64,000 nt of DNA, from contig NW_004624854.1 of the NCBI RefSeq assembly GCF_000247695.1, forward strand, positions 4,548,110-4,612,109, given 5' to 3'. How positions within the stretch are numbered: position 1 is the stretch's first letter; the number at the start of each line of letters is the position of its first letter. The stretch comes from Heterocephalus glaber. Taxonomy: Eukaryota; Chordata; Mammalia; Rodentia; Bathyergidae. This document shows, in pieces, positions 10,725-20,044 of this stretch. The notes below the pieces were generated by a model. The model was not told where the DNA came from. It made no database searches and saw nothing but the letters and a program-made list of their open reading frames with translations. Position numbers and translations under genes: made by a program.

Positions 10725-11260
10725 AAGAATATGGTGAATATTTAAATTGTATTAAATTGTATTAAAAATTGTATTACCATAAAAAGCACATTGATATTAA
10801 TCCCCCTCAAAATATCCCTCCCTTCCAACACTCTTACCCCATCCTTGGCACCTTCTGGAAGTCTCTTTTGTGAGTGTCTTTAGCTGTAGATAGCTGCCTC
10901 CATGATCTGAATCAACTTAAAACATTTGTCTTTCATTGTCACTTTGACTTTGAGGAAGAGCCAGAAGTCATGTAGAGCCAGATCTAGTGAATTCAGTGGC
11001 TGAAAACACTGCAGTGTGTGTTTCTATGAGGCTGCATTTCCATTGGATAGCACTCAGCAGCAGCATTCGCTGTATTTTTTTATCAAATTTTTTAGATACT
11101 CATGAAAGAAGACTTCCAGAACTGTTTCAGAAAGTGGCAAGAAGGCTGGGATATGTGTGTTAAAATAAGGGGAGTATTTTGAGGAAGGGTTTATAGTTCA
11201 TTTTTTTACAATCATAAATTTAAAAAAATCTAAACATTCACCATGTATTTTGATTACCCT
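10725..11260. mobile_element. Palindromic mariner remnant (two 3' ends facing outward)
   Basis: Ends atggtgaatatttaaa and taaacattcaccat are inverted. The left ~280 bases are an antisense mariner 3' end: read on the minus strand, 10855-11000 encodes the segment after the YSPDLAPSD-type motif (…actagatctggctctacatg…). The right part (11107-11260) is a sense copy of the same 3' end, beginning gaagacttccagaactgttt. About 100 bases separate the arms. The sense copy at 50700-51050 was used as the comparison. Confidence 0.7.
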
Positions 11261-11279
11261 TGTTATTTCTACTTAGAGC

Positions 11280-12000
11280 CCACTAGGAAGGAGTTTCGCA
11301 GTGTCTCCAGATTTATGTGAGATTATAAAATCCTAGGGAGAATATAATGTTCTTGGAGTAGAATTGGAAAGTCTCAATTATAGTCACAGCAGGAGTCCCA
11401 CCCTCCCCAGGCTTATTACACATAACTGCACTAACTGATCACATGAAGTAATTAAAGGGGGGAAGGGTTGATTCTTGTTCCACTTTCCATTTGACTGTTT
11501 CTACCACAGCCACATGCTATGTAGTAGAGCATAGTGCAGATTGTAAAGAACTTTTGCACATTCCCGACAGATTCAGGGACCGCTCACACTCTGTGGTGAA
11601 CAGATTCCAAAGGCAGAGCAGCCAAGGGACCTGGGGACCCCAGCTGAAGAAAGCGTCCTGTTTGCTTCACATTTTAGGACCTGGTGAATCAACAGCACAT
11701 CAAGGCCTGATGGAAAATGCTAAGGTGTTTCCAGGTTCACAAACTACAGCAGATGGTTTGCCTGAAATCAATTTGGCCAAGTGGAATTTCAACAAATAAT
11801 TCACCAAATCTAAAATATTTATAGTTTAGTTTAAAAATTATTTTTCAAGTAATTTGATCAGTGGAGCAATTAGTACAAATAATATACATAATGAGTAAGC
11901 ATAATCATTGAGTTTTTTAGTGTTAGTGACTTTGGTATATATATATGGAGGTAGCCTTAGAGCTCTCTGTGTATCTTAAGTATTTTTGTTTAATTGTAAT
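11280..12000. other. Unassigned stretch with a 102-codon frame
   Basis: The plus frame 11491-11799 has no recognisable domain and no clear splice or start context. The remainder is AT-rich and unassigned. Confidence 0.4.
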
Positions 12001-12002
12001 AA

Positions 12003-12077
12003 TTGTTTCTTTTGGGGCTTTTTTTTGTGCTGAGGATAGAACCCGGGGTCTCACACGGGTAAGGCAAGCACACTACC
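12003..12077 (-). mobile_element. Old ID/B4-like SINE fragment, antisense
   Basis: gtgctgaggatagaacccgg, ggtctcacacgggtaaggca and agcacactacctc form the inverted 3' part of a tRNA-derived rodent SINE. Confidence 0.65.
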
Positions 12078-12159
12078 TCTTTTTGTTTTGCCAATTACAT
12101 ATGCTTTTTGCTTCTTACAATCCTGAAAAATTAGGAAAAAGAATTGTGTAATGACAACA

Positions 12160-12245
12160 TATATTTGAAATAACCTAAATAAACAACAAAAGCAAGTTGG
12201 TTAAAACAGCCTAAATATTCATTAACAAGGGAAGCTATTAGAATA
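12160..12245 (+). mobile_element. L1 ORF2 3' fragment
   Basis: aataacctaaataaacaaca, cctaaatattcattaacaag and ggaagctattag resemble the sense L1 block …aaacaacctaaatgtccatcaac…. Confidence 0.4.
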
Positions 12246-12302
12246 GAATTTTCTTATATTTTCTTCCAAGCTTTATTTTCTTCTTTAATTTTCTGTTAAT
12301 AT

Positions 12303-12385
12303 TTTTTTTTTGGTACCGGGGATCGAACTCGGGACCTTACACTTGCGAAGCAGGCGCCGGAACTACTGAGCTAAATCCCCGGCCC
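12303..12385 (-). mobile_element. tRNA-Ala-derived SINE, antisense, near-intact
   Basis: T tail, ggtaccggggatcgaactcg (inverted B box), then the inverted anticodon arm and A box ctgagctaaatccccggccc. ctgttaat on both sides is a short target-site duplication. Confidence 0.92.
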
Positions 12386-12524
12386 TGTTAATTTTTGCTT
12401 GGTATAAAAGTAATGTTTTGCAATATAAAAATAGAAAATACATATGCAAAAATGGAGGTAAGTCATCTATCCAGTTGAAAGCTTTAAACCTTGAATTATT
12501 TCCCACCGGGTCTTTTTAATGTAT

Positions 12525-12550
12525 ACACACACACACACACACACACACAC
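12525..12550. repeat. (CA)n microsatellite
   Basis: About 13 uninterrupted AC dinucleotides, followed by related cacacata sequence. Confidence 0.97.
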
Positions 12551-12700
12551 GTATAAATGCACACACATACGCATCTGTCACCCTTGCAAAATAGGATCAC
12601 GCCATAATAATGCTTCACTACCTGCAACATAAACTATGTGCTAGGATTTAACTACTAGACCTATGGATAATTTCAACAAATATCTTATCAGTCCAACACA

Positions 12701-12845
12701 AATTAAGGGGGGTGGGAGGAAGAAAGGACAAGAGAGAAAGAGAAGGCGGGGGAGAAATGGAAACAAAGTTTTTGTAAATAAGGAGGGGAAGAGAGATTGA
12801 ACAGAGAGGAGGGGAATGGGGAAAAAAGCAGCAGAACAAGTTAAG
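12701..12845. repeat. Purine-rich low-complexity tract
   Basis: Over 80 percent A/G with runs such as aagagagaaagagaaggcgg. Resembles the polypurine tract of L1 3' UTRs but lacks adjacent L1 sequence I can recognise. Confidence 0.7.
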
Positions 12846-12946
12846 AGTTATCATAGCTATAAAATGAGATGTGGACAAAATGCTTACAGCACATAAGAAG
12901 ACTGTATCTCAACCCCATGATTAATCCCAATAATTTAAAACTGCAG

Positions 12947-13213
12947 TCAATTTCTATTAAGGGATGCTAACAGGATTGTCTTATCGGTCAGTTTTCTCTG
13001 AGCTACCTTTTCAAGGTCCTGTCTCCTTGCTGCCAAGTCACTGTTGAGTGAATCACTGGAAGATTCCGGGTCATCTTCCCCATGCCACCTGGACTGAAAT
13101 GTCTCTCTGTCATTTCCAACCCGTTTGTCCCAAGGCACACAACGTCTGGGTGTTCCAATTAGTGACACACAGTAGGCCCTGTTCCCAAAATGAATTTCAG
13201 GTGATTCTCCCAA
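12947..13213 (-). other. Open frame of 88 codons, possible decayed exon
   Basis: The minus-strand frame contains DDPESSSDSLNSDLAARRQD and DLEKVAQRKLTDK, a serine/acidic then basic helical composition unlike the low-complexity frames elsewhere. A possible acceptor (…aattggaacacccag) and a modest donor (gaaaag|gtagct) enclose part of it. No family is recognised, and it is not proven to be coding. Confidence 0.25.
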
Positions 13214-13284
13214 ACATATTCCACAGAGCCAAGTGATAAGTCAGGGAGGCAGGGGGAAGAGTAATCAGGAACGTAGTGCTCTGT

Positions 13285-13330
13285 ACTTGCAACTTTTTAG
13301 AGTCTAAAATTAGTTCAAAATAAAATGTTC
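13285..13330 (+). mobile_element. L1 3' terminus fragment
   Basis: gcaactttttagagtctaaa and attagttcaaaataaaatg match the common L1M 3' end (…ctaaaattatttcaaaataaaa). Confidence 0.5.
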
Positions 13331-13404
13331 AACAAACATATCCTAAAATATGAACAGGGTTGGAAAGAAATCTTCCCCCAAGTTAAGAGAAGTTAAAGTA
13401 TACA

Positions 13405-13475
13405 CAGAGAAAGAGGGAAGGAGGGAGAGAGGGAGGGAGACAGACAGGAAAAAGAAAGAGAGAGAGAGAGAAATA
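13405..13475. repeat. (GA)n/(GGGA)n purine repeat
   Basis: gaagggaggga-type repeats passing into agagagagagagag. Confidence 0.9.
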
Positions 13476-13479
13476 TGAG

Positions 13480-14830
13480 AATTAACACAGCAGGGTGCTC
13501 TCTAGAGGTTTACAATTACTACAGCTGAGTTATGCCAAAGTAAAAATGTGATTGTTATAAGAACCACATTACCATCTGTGAAAAAAGAAATATCCATTAA
13601 AGAGAAACAAAAGGTTTCTCGCAGTTAGATCTAAGGCAAATTTTTCTGCAATTTTCTCAACATGAAGAGACAGTGATGGGTGTTTAAATACTCAACAACA
13701 CATTAACTCTAAGTCAAACAATATCCTACAGAAGCGTCCTTGATGTAGGGCCCTGGACTGACGGGCAGGGAAGGCAAAGCACTGATTTTAGTAGGCACCT
13801 GAAATCGTAAACTCATGCTTTAGACAATTTTCTCTTTATACTAAAAAAAAAAGCCTAATTGAGAGGGGGAGTAAAGAATGTTTTAGAAAATAACATATCC
13901 GCTTTGATGGCTTTAATCTATTTAACACCGGGGAAGATAAGTCAAGGTGATAGGCCAAGATTTCACAGCTATTAGCAGCCCTGAGATATGGACATAGGTG
14001 TATGGCCAACACCTCCAATTGCCTTCTTTATTTTAGCTGGTAAAAAGGGGGAGCAGAAGCCCAGGCTTCCCACATAAGGTCAGAAAGTAGCAGAAGTTGC
14101 ATGGTGTGTTTGTCTCCTCTTCCTATCTTCCTCCTCCTCCAGTCCTTCTTGCACCCAGGCTGAAAGAAGAGGTGGAAATTGTCTGCTTCCACCCCTGAGG
14201 TACAACCACATCTCAAAGAAGGACACTTAGGATGAACACTCCTAGAGCCCAGGACTAGAGGCAACCCCAGAGGGGCGGAAGCCAGTGTGGCCCAGGTGGG
14301 CTTACCTGAGCGCCAGCTGGGACAGAGAAGAAGAGCCATGACCCTCTTTCCCGGACCCAGTTCTCTTCTCTGGCCTTCTTGTGGTGGAGACAGGAGTGGG
14401 AGCCTGTTTCCACATTAGGCTCACAGCGCTCTCCTGCCCTTTCCCCCAAGAAATCTGCTCTTCCTTGGCATCATTATCCTCTCCTGTGAAGGAGCTTTGA
14501 AACCAGCCCTTAATGAGGCTGCTGCAGGGAAATGCTGGTGCATGGGGATTGGAAGTGGTAGGGTATTACATAAGGGTCCAAGTCCTTGCAGCAGTACTAG
14601 GACAAGCCAGCCACCCTGGTCACAGGTCATCTGGCACAGCTACCTGCCTCTGTCTTCCCCTCTTTCTCTTATCTTCACTGTGCTCAAGATGCTGGGCATG
14701 CGGGACCTCTTCTTACTGTCATTTCTTCTCCAGCCCCTGCCTCCGCCCATTCTTAGGTCTCTTCCTCTCACGACCATCCGGCCACTCCAAGCCTGGCAGA
14801 AGAGCCTTCCCATCCTGGCCTGGTCATTGG
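13480..14830. other. Unassigned stretch, GC-rich in its second half
   Basis: 14040-14830 is GC-rich with overlapping frames on both strands (for example 14497-14889 plus and 14028-14339 minus). They show no domain, and composition alone explains the lack of stops. Confidence 0.4.
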
Positions 14831-14831
14831 C

Positions 14832-15207
14832 TGTTATGGTTTATACAGAGCCCCCTCAAAGCCTCAAGCACTCACAGGTGGGGCTTTAGGGAGGTGATCG
14901 GATCATGTGGGTGAGGACTCATCACTGAATTTGTCCACTGATGAATTTATAGCTAAATGTGATTTGGAAGGTGAAGCCTGGCTGGAGGAGGTGGCTCACT
15001 GAGGGTGTGGCCTCCTTCGATCTCTCTGCTTCCTGACACCACATCATGGCCTCTCTTTCCTCTGCAATGTCCCTTTGCCATGCCATTCTGCCATGGACAC
15101 AGCTATGAACTGAAACCTCTACAAACTGTGAGCCAAAATAAACCTCATCTTCCTTAAATTGTGAGTGTCAGTTATAACGTCTCAGGGGCCAGAAAGTGAC
15201 AAAGATA
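14832..15207 (+). mobile_element. MaLR-like LTR, sense (5' LTR of the unit)
   Basis: Begins tgttatggtttatacagag and ends near tgtgagccaaaataaacctc, cttccttaaattgtgagtgt and agaaagtgac. The AATAAA signal sits about 70 bases before the end. It is the sense version of the antisense LTRs at 27950, 29712, 30808 and 54722. Confidence 0.75.
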
Positions 15208-15915
15208 GATGTTGGTACCAGAGAAGTGGAGTGGCTGCTGTGATGCTACCTGACCTTGCGATTCAGAGGCCTTTGGAATTGGCTTGGGAGGAGTTAGGAA
15301 AGGTTTGGAGATGCTGGCTGGAGAAGTGGCACTAGAATGCTGTGGGCAGAGCTTGATGGGAGATTCTGGTTGGAGCTCAGAAGACCAGAATGTTAACAGT
15401 AATGCAGTTGGTAAAGATCAGGTTCAGAAAGTTTCAGTTGGGAGAAGGACTGCATTGGCATTTGGCCTTCAGGATTCCCCAGGATTCAGTTCATCATGCT
15501 CAGCAAATCAGGCACTCAGAGGCCTCTGCAACCATTGGCAAGATGCAAAAGCTACTGCTCCCACTGGTGACAGACTTTGACGTCATCCACGTGGTGCTGG
15601 TTTTAGGTACATGCAGAATGGAAGCGTTGTGGGGTCGGGAAGGCTTCCATCCAGATTTCAGAAGAAGACCTGGGAGGCCGGGCAGTGTGCTCCTAAGAGT
15701 GCACTGTGTGAATGAAGCCCAAGGTGCTGTGGAGGTCTCAGGATATTGGAGAGGCCAGGAACCTACAATGTCTGGGGAAAGCTGTAAGGAGTGAGCAAAA
15801 CCAGCCTGAGAAAGAAGCCATGAGGGCTGGCAAGCAGTGCTGTAGGGTCAGGGCTGCCAAGCCCTTTGGCATTCACATCTCACCACAGAATGCCCTGGGT
15901 GCCTGCTGACATATC
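15208..15915 (+). mobile_element. MaLR internal region
   Basis: Directly after the LTR, ttggtaccagagaagtgg is a tRNA-Leu-type primer-binding-like site. Later gtcatccacgtggtgctgg and ccagatttcagaagaagacc follow the order of MST/THE1-class internal sequence. MaLR internal regions are non-autonomous, and the frames here (15284-15580, 15390-15794, 15712-15909) do not resemble a retroviral protein. Confidence 0.6.
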
Positions 15916-16084
15916 CAGAACCGTGCTAAACCAATCACGTAGGCCTTTTTATTCAAGTTAACACCACACCTGTCACACCAGTCTTCATTCAGCCTGCAGT
16001 TCTCTGAAAAGCGGCTGGGAAATGCATATATTTATTTTGGCATGACATACTCTAATGATTGCCCCACCACCCTCTTGCCCCAGG

Positions 16085-16460
16085 CTCCCCCTGTTGGGGT
16101 TTGGACCTGCCATGTCTCCCAAAGCCTCCTGTGCTTAGAGGCAGGTCTGTGGGAGGTGGTTGGATTACAGGGTGCTGCAGCTGAGTTAGGAGCTGGGTCG
16201 TGGTTGGAGGTGAGTCACTGGGGTGTGACTCTGAAGGGTGCATCTCTCTCTCCAGCTCCTCCCGTCCCTCTCTGTTTCCTGACGTGAGCAGCATTCCCAT
16301 GCCCACACCCTTCCCCCACGCCATTTCTGCATTCGAGGCTGCCAGCCGTGCATGGGCTGAAATCTCTGAAACCACAAGCCAAAATAAACCGCTCCTCCTT
16401 AAAGTCGTGGGTGTTGGGTATTTTGCCTCAGCAGAGAGGAAAGTGACTAAGACAACCCCT
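16085..16460 (+). mobile_element. MaLR-like LTR, sense (3' LTR of the unit)
   Basis: ctgttggggtttggacctgc at the start, then ccacaagccaaaataaaccg and cctccttaaagtcgtgggtg, and aaagtgactaagac at the end. These match the start and the AATAAA-containing end of the LTR at 14832, though the middle is diverged. Overlapping frames here are artefacts. Confidence 0.7.
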
Positions 16461-16764
16461 TGGTTTCACATTTGGGGGACTCAGTGTGTGTAAGGTATTT
16501 GAAGGGAAGGGTGAAGGGGAGGGGAGGGGGCGTCAACGCAGGTGATAGGGCATTGAGTAAAATTTCACTCTTTTAGAAAGCACATGTCCTTCCACTGTGG
16601 TGAGCCCATGCAGAGTCCCAGGTCCCAGCCACTCTTGGCAGCCTTCTAACACCAGCAGAGGGGTAAGAATCTCACCAGCCTGGGGGCCTTCTGCTTTTGT
16701 GTCACAGACCCCCTTACCTCCCCTAGTCCACACAGCACCATGGTTTGTCATATGTGAGGATAGA

Positions 16765-16860
16765 GTTGCTTATGGCTTAATCCACTCACTCAGCAATGCC
16801 TGAGTGAACATCCACTGGGTCCCAGGCATCGCCAGGCACTCGTAATAGAAAGGTGGATAT
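16765..16860 (-). mobile_element. L2 3' end, antisense
   Basis: ccactcactcagcaatgcct, gagtgaacatccactgggtc and ccaggcatcgccaggcac are the inverted L2 end (attcattcaacaaatatttattgagcacctact…). Confidence 0.6.
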
Positions 16861-16861
16861 C

Positions 16862-17512
16862 AATCACCAGGAAAATGTGAATTAAAACGACATGGTATCA
16901 CCTCACACCTGGTAAGATGGCTGATATTTTAAAAATCAGTCTGGAGATTCCTTATAAAACTAAAACTAGAAATTCCATTTGACCCAGCTATTTTCCATAG
17001 GCATCTTCCTGAAAGAATTAAAGGCATCACATTACAGTATAAGTGCACACCCATATTCATAGTGGCACATAATCACTAAATCTTGGAAGTGGCCTATATA
17101 TCCATCAATAGATGAATGGATAAAGAAAATGTACAAAATAGACCACTACTCTACCATAGAGAAGGGTGAACTTGAGTCATTTGTAGGAAAATGGATGCAC
17201 CTTTAGACCGTAATGTTAAGAGAAATAAATCAGACACACAAGTTTAAATATCACATGGTTTCTCTTCTATGAGAAGCCTAAATTATAAATAAAGAGTAAA
17301 ATAAAAGACAATAGAAAACAGGGTGATAGATCTTTCTCAAATGGGAAGTAAATCAAGAGGTGGAGGGAAGAAGAGGGAGGAGAGGGAAAAGGGATGAAAA
17401 AAGGAATGAAGAGGTATTATGTGCATATACCAACTCCACACAAGGAAAGTAACCATTATGTACTGCAGACATGCCTTCATAAAAATGAATTAATTAACTA
17501 ATTAATTAATGA
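16862..17512 (+). mobile_element. L1 ORF2 3' end and 3' UTR, sense
   Basis: caggaaaatgtgaattaaaa, gacatggtatcacctcacac, gacccagctattttcc and gtccatcaat-like motifs give the L1 ORF2 end. A polypurine tract (17345-17400) and a terminus atgtactgcagacatgcc follow, with a TTAA-rich tail. It shares that terminus with the copy at 43040-43235. Confidence 0.85.
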
Positions 17513-18195
17513 AAAAGTGTCGGCAAGACTATGGAGAAATTGGAACCCTTGTACATTATTAATAGGAAGTTCTGATGGTATGGCTGCTATGGTAAACAGT
17601 ATGGAGGCTTTCAAAAAATTAAAAATAAAATTACCATAATGGTAATAGGCTTACCAGCATTCTCACTTCTGCATGTGGAGTCAAAGCAACTGAAATCAGG
17701 ATCCAAAAGAGGTATATGTGCACTCCCATGTTCACTGCAGCATTACTCAATAGTCAAGATACAGAGATGACATAAACACCCACCAGTGGATGAGTGGATA
17801 AAGAAACCATGGTTGATATGTACAATGAAATATTGTTCCACATTAAAAAGAGGGAAATTTTAACCATTTGGGACAAGATGGATGGACCTGAAAGACGTTG
17901 TGCTAAGTGAAAGAAGCCAGTGACAAAAGGATAAATACTGCATGATTCCATTATATGAAGTTCCTAAGACAGTCGAATTCAGAAACAGAAAGCAGAACGG
18001 TGGTTGCCAAGGGCTGGGGGAGGGGAATAGGGTGCTACTGTTCAATGGAGTGAAGTTTCAGTTGTGGGAGAACAAGCCTAGGGACCTAGTATACAACATC
18101 GTGCCTGGTAGCTAACAATACTGTATCACGCTCTTAAATATCGTCAGGAGGGTCAACCTCATGCTACATGTTCTTAACACAATAAAAAAAAAAAA
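17513..18195 (+). mobile_element. L1M (L1MA-like) 3' end, sense
   Basis: gcactcccatgttcactgca, caccagtggatgagtggata, gcatgattccattatatgaa and ggtggttgccaagggctggg are in consensus order. The element ends with caacctcatgctacatg, tcttaacacaataaa and an A tail, matching the L1M 3' end. It is head-to-tail with the previous L1 but of a different subfamily. Confidence 0.9.
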
Positions 18196-18819
18196 TGACA
18201 TTAGAAAGGAAAAGTGGATACAGCTTTTTAAACCCTCAGTTGTACCCAGAAGAGTCCAAGGGTATGAAAAGTAGTTGGGGTGACATGGCAAAAGAATTAG
18301 ACCCCTGGGTGGAACGGCCTCTGGAGGTCCTGCTGGGAGCAAATTAAGCCTCACCCATGGGTTCCCATCCTTTGGGGAGGTCTGAAAAGTGTCTTTTGGA
18401 GAGAAATGATCTCATCCTTTAAGGTGAGATGGGATCCAGCTGATCCAAGGGTCAGGATCCTGTAGCTCTTTCCATGCCATGCAGCTTCTGAAATGTGTAT
18501 GAGGACCAGGACACAACCCCCCTCAGAGACTCCTACCCCACAGCCAACAGCAGGACAAGACGGCGGGAGGCCCGGGCACAGCTACACCGAGACCCATGGC
18601 TCCCCGCAGGCCGTGTGCCCAGCCTGGCCGTGGTTGAAGAAGCCTGGGGTTTGCCTCCTTCTCATCTGTCAGCACAGTTGCCCCATCTCCTCGTCCACCC
18701 CTAATAATAATTTTTTAAAAGGATGGGGCTGGCTGACATGGAGCCCCTTCAGGATTTGTAATCAGACAAAAAGCACTGCTGCCAAGGAGAATTAACCAAG
18801 GCCTCGATCTGTTGTGTTG
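18196..18819. other. Unassigned stretch
   Basis: Contains 100- and 69-codon plus-strand frames in different registers over the same GC-rich DNA (18493-18795), which argues against coding. Confidence 0.4.
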
Positions 18820-19620
18820 TTTTTAACAACCTTGGTGGATATATAAATAACATAACCTTAAATTCACCCATTTGAGTAATTTTTAAAGTAAATTTACAGT
18901 TGTTTAAAATTCGCCAATTTTCCATCACCCTAAGAAGATCCCTTGTAGTGGGGTGTGGTGGCGCATGCCTGTAATCCCAGCACTCAGGAGGCTGAGGCAG
19001 GAGGATCACTGCAAGTTTGAGGCCAGCCTGGGTGACATAGCGAGGCCTTATCTGAAAAAAACAAAACAGAAGAGCCCTTGGGTCCATTTCTGGTCAATCT
19101 CTATTCCTACCTCAGCCCCAGCAGTCACGGTTGTGCTTTCTCTCTTGCAGATTTGCCTTTCATGGATGTTTCAGATACGTAGAATCATACAACACGTAGT
19201 TCTTTCATGTGTCTGGCTTCCTCCCATGAGCATAATGTTATCGAGGTTGGTGCTTTACTCTTTAGTTGCTGTAGACTATTCCAATGAATGGATGTAACAC
19301 ATTTTGTTTTTCAATACCAACTGAGAGACTCATGGACTGTCCTTTAGGGGGAATTATGAATAAAACTGCAGTAAAGATTCCTTTACCTGTGTTTGTAGGA
19401 ACCTATGTTTGCATTTCTCTTGAGAAGATGTCTAGGAGTAGAACTGCTGGGTCATAAACCAAGTTTAGGTCTCACTTTTTAGAAACTGTCAAGTACTTTC
19501 CAAATCGGGAGTGCCATTTCACATTCCCACCAGCAATTGACAAGGAACCCAGCTTTTCTACATCTGGAACATTGCCATAGTCATTGTTTTCACTATGGGC
19601 CTTTTAGTGAGGGCCTTGCT
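18820..19620 (-). mobile_element. L1M 3' UTR and ORF2 end, antisense, split by B1
   Basis: The inverted 3' UTR (cttaaattcacccatttgag) precedes the B1. After the B1 come gtctggcttcctcccatgag, cattttgtttttcaatacca, ctaggagtagaactgctggg and cattcccaccagcaattgac, the standard inverted ORF2 sequence. Confidence 0.85.
18948..19069 (+). mobile_element. B1 SINE, sense, well preserved
   Basis: gggtgtggtggcgcatgcct, gtaatcccagcactcaggag, gctgaggcaggaggatcact and gaggccagcctgggtgacat, then an A-rich tail. Inserted into an antisense L1. Confidence 0.95.
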
Positions 19621-19969
19621 GATTCTAAAACTAGTTTTGACCGCCACTCAAGTCCCAGGCTCCAAGGTGGCTGAACATTAAGACCTGGGCTGGAGCCAGC
19701 CAAGACTTTCGGGGCAGCGGCCATCTGGAGAAGAGTGGGACCAGCCACCTGCTTCTTCTTGTGGGTAGAGCAAGGCAGACACCTCCCTTGTCCTCTCTTT
19801 AAGGCAGGAAAACTAGTTTGTTCTAAGAATCAAGTTTCCTTTAGAAATTATTTCAACATGCTCAGGTAAGGATTACTGAACATTTTAGACCGTCTGCCAT
19901 GAGAGGAAAAATGTGTTCCTCACATACTACGGGAATAAGATTTAATTTAACCGAACAGTACTCCCTTCT

Positions 19970-20044
19970 CCCATCCTGGGCATCAAACCCAGGGCCTCCT
20001 GCAAGCTAGGCGCACGCTCTGCCTCTGAGCTACATGCCCTGCCC
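19970..20044 (-). mobile_element. Old ID/B4-like SINE fragment, antisense
   Basis: gggcatcaaacccagggcct, cctgcaagctaggcgcacgc and tctgagctacatgccctgcc form an inverted tRNA-derived body. Confidence 0.75.

Noticed and set aside
14497..14914. Two overlapping 130-codon plus frames
   Set aside because: Different registers over the same GC-rich DNA, with opposing minus frames. No domain seen.
15284..15909. Three overlapping frames in the MaLR internal region considered as a retroviral protein
   Set aside because: MaLR internals are non-autonomous, and the frames show no retroviral motif.
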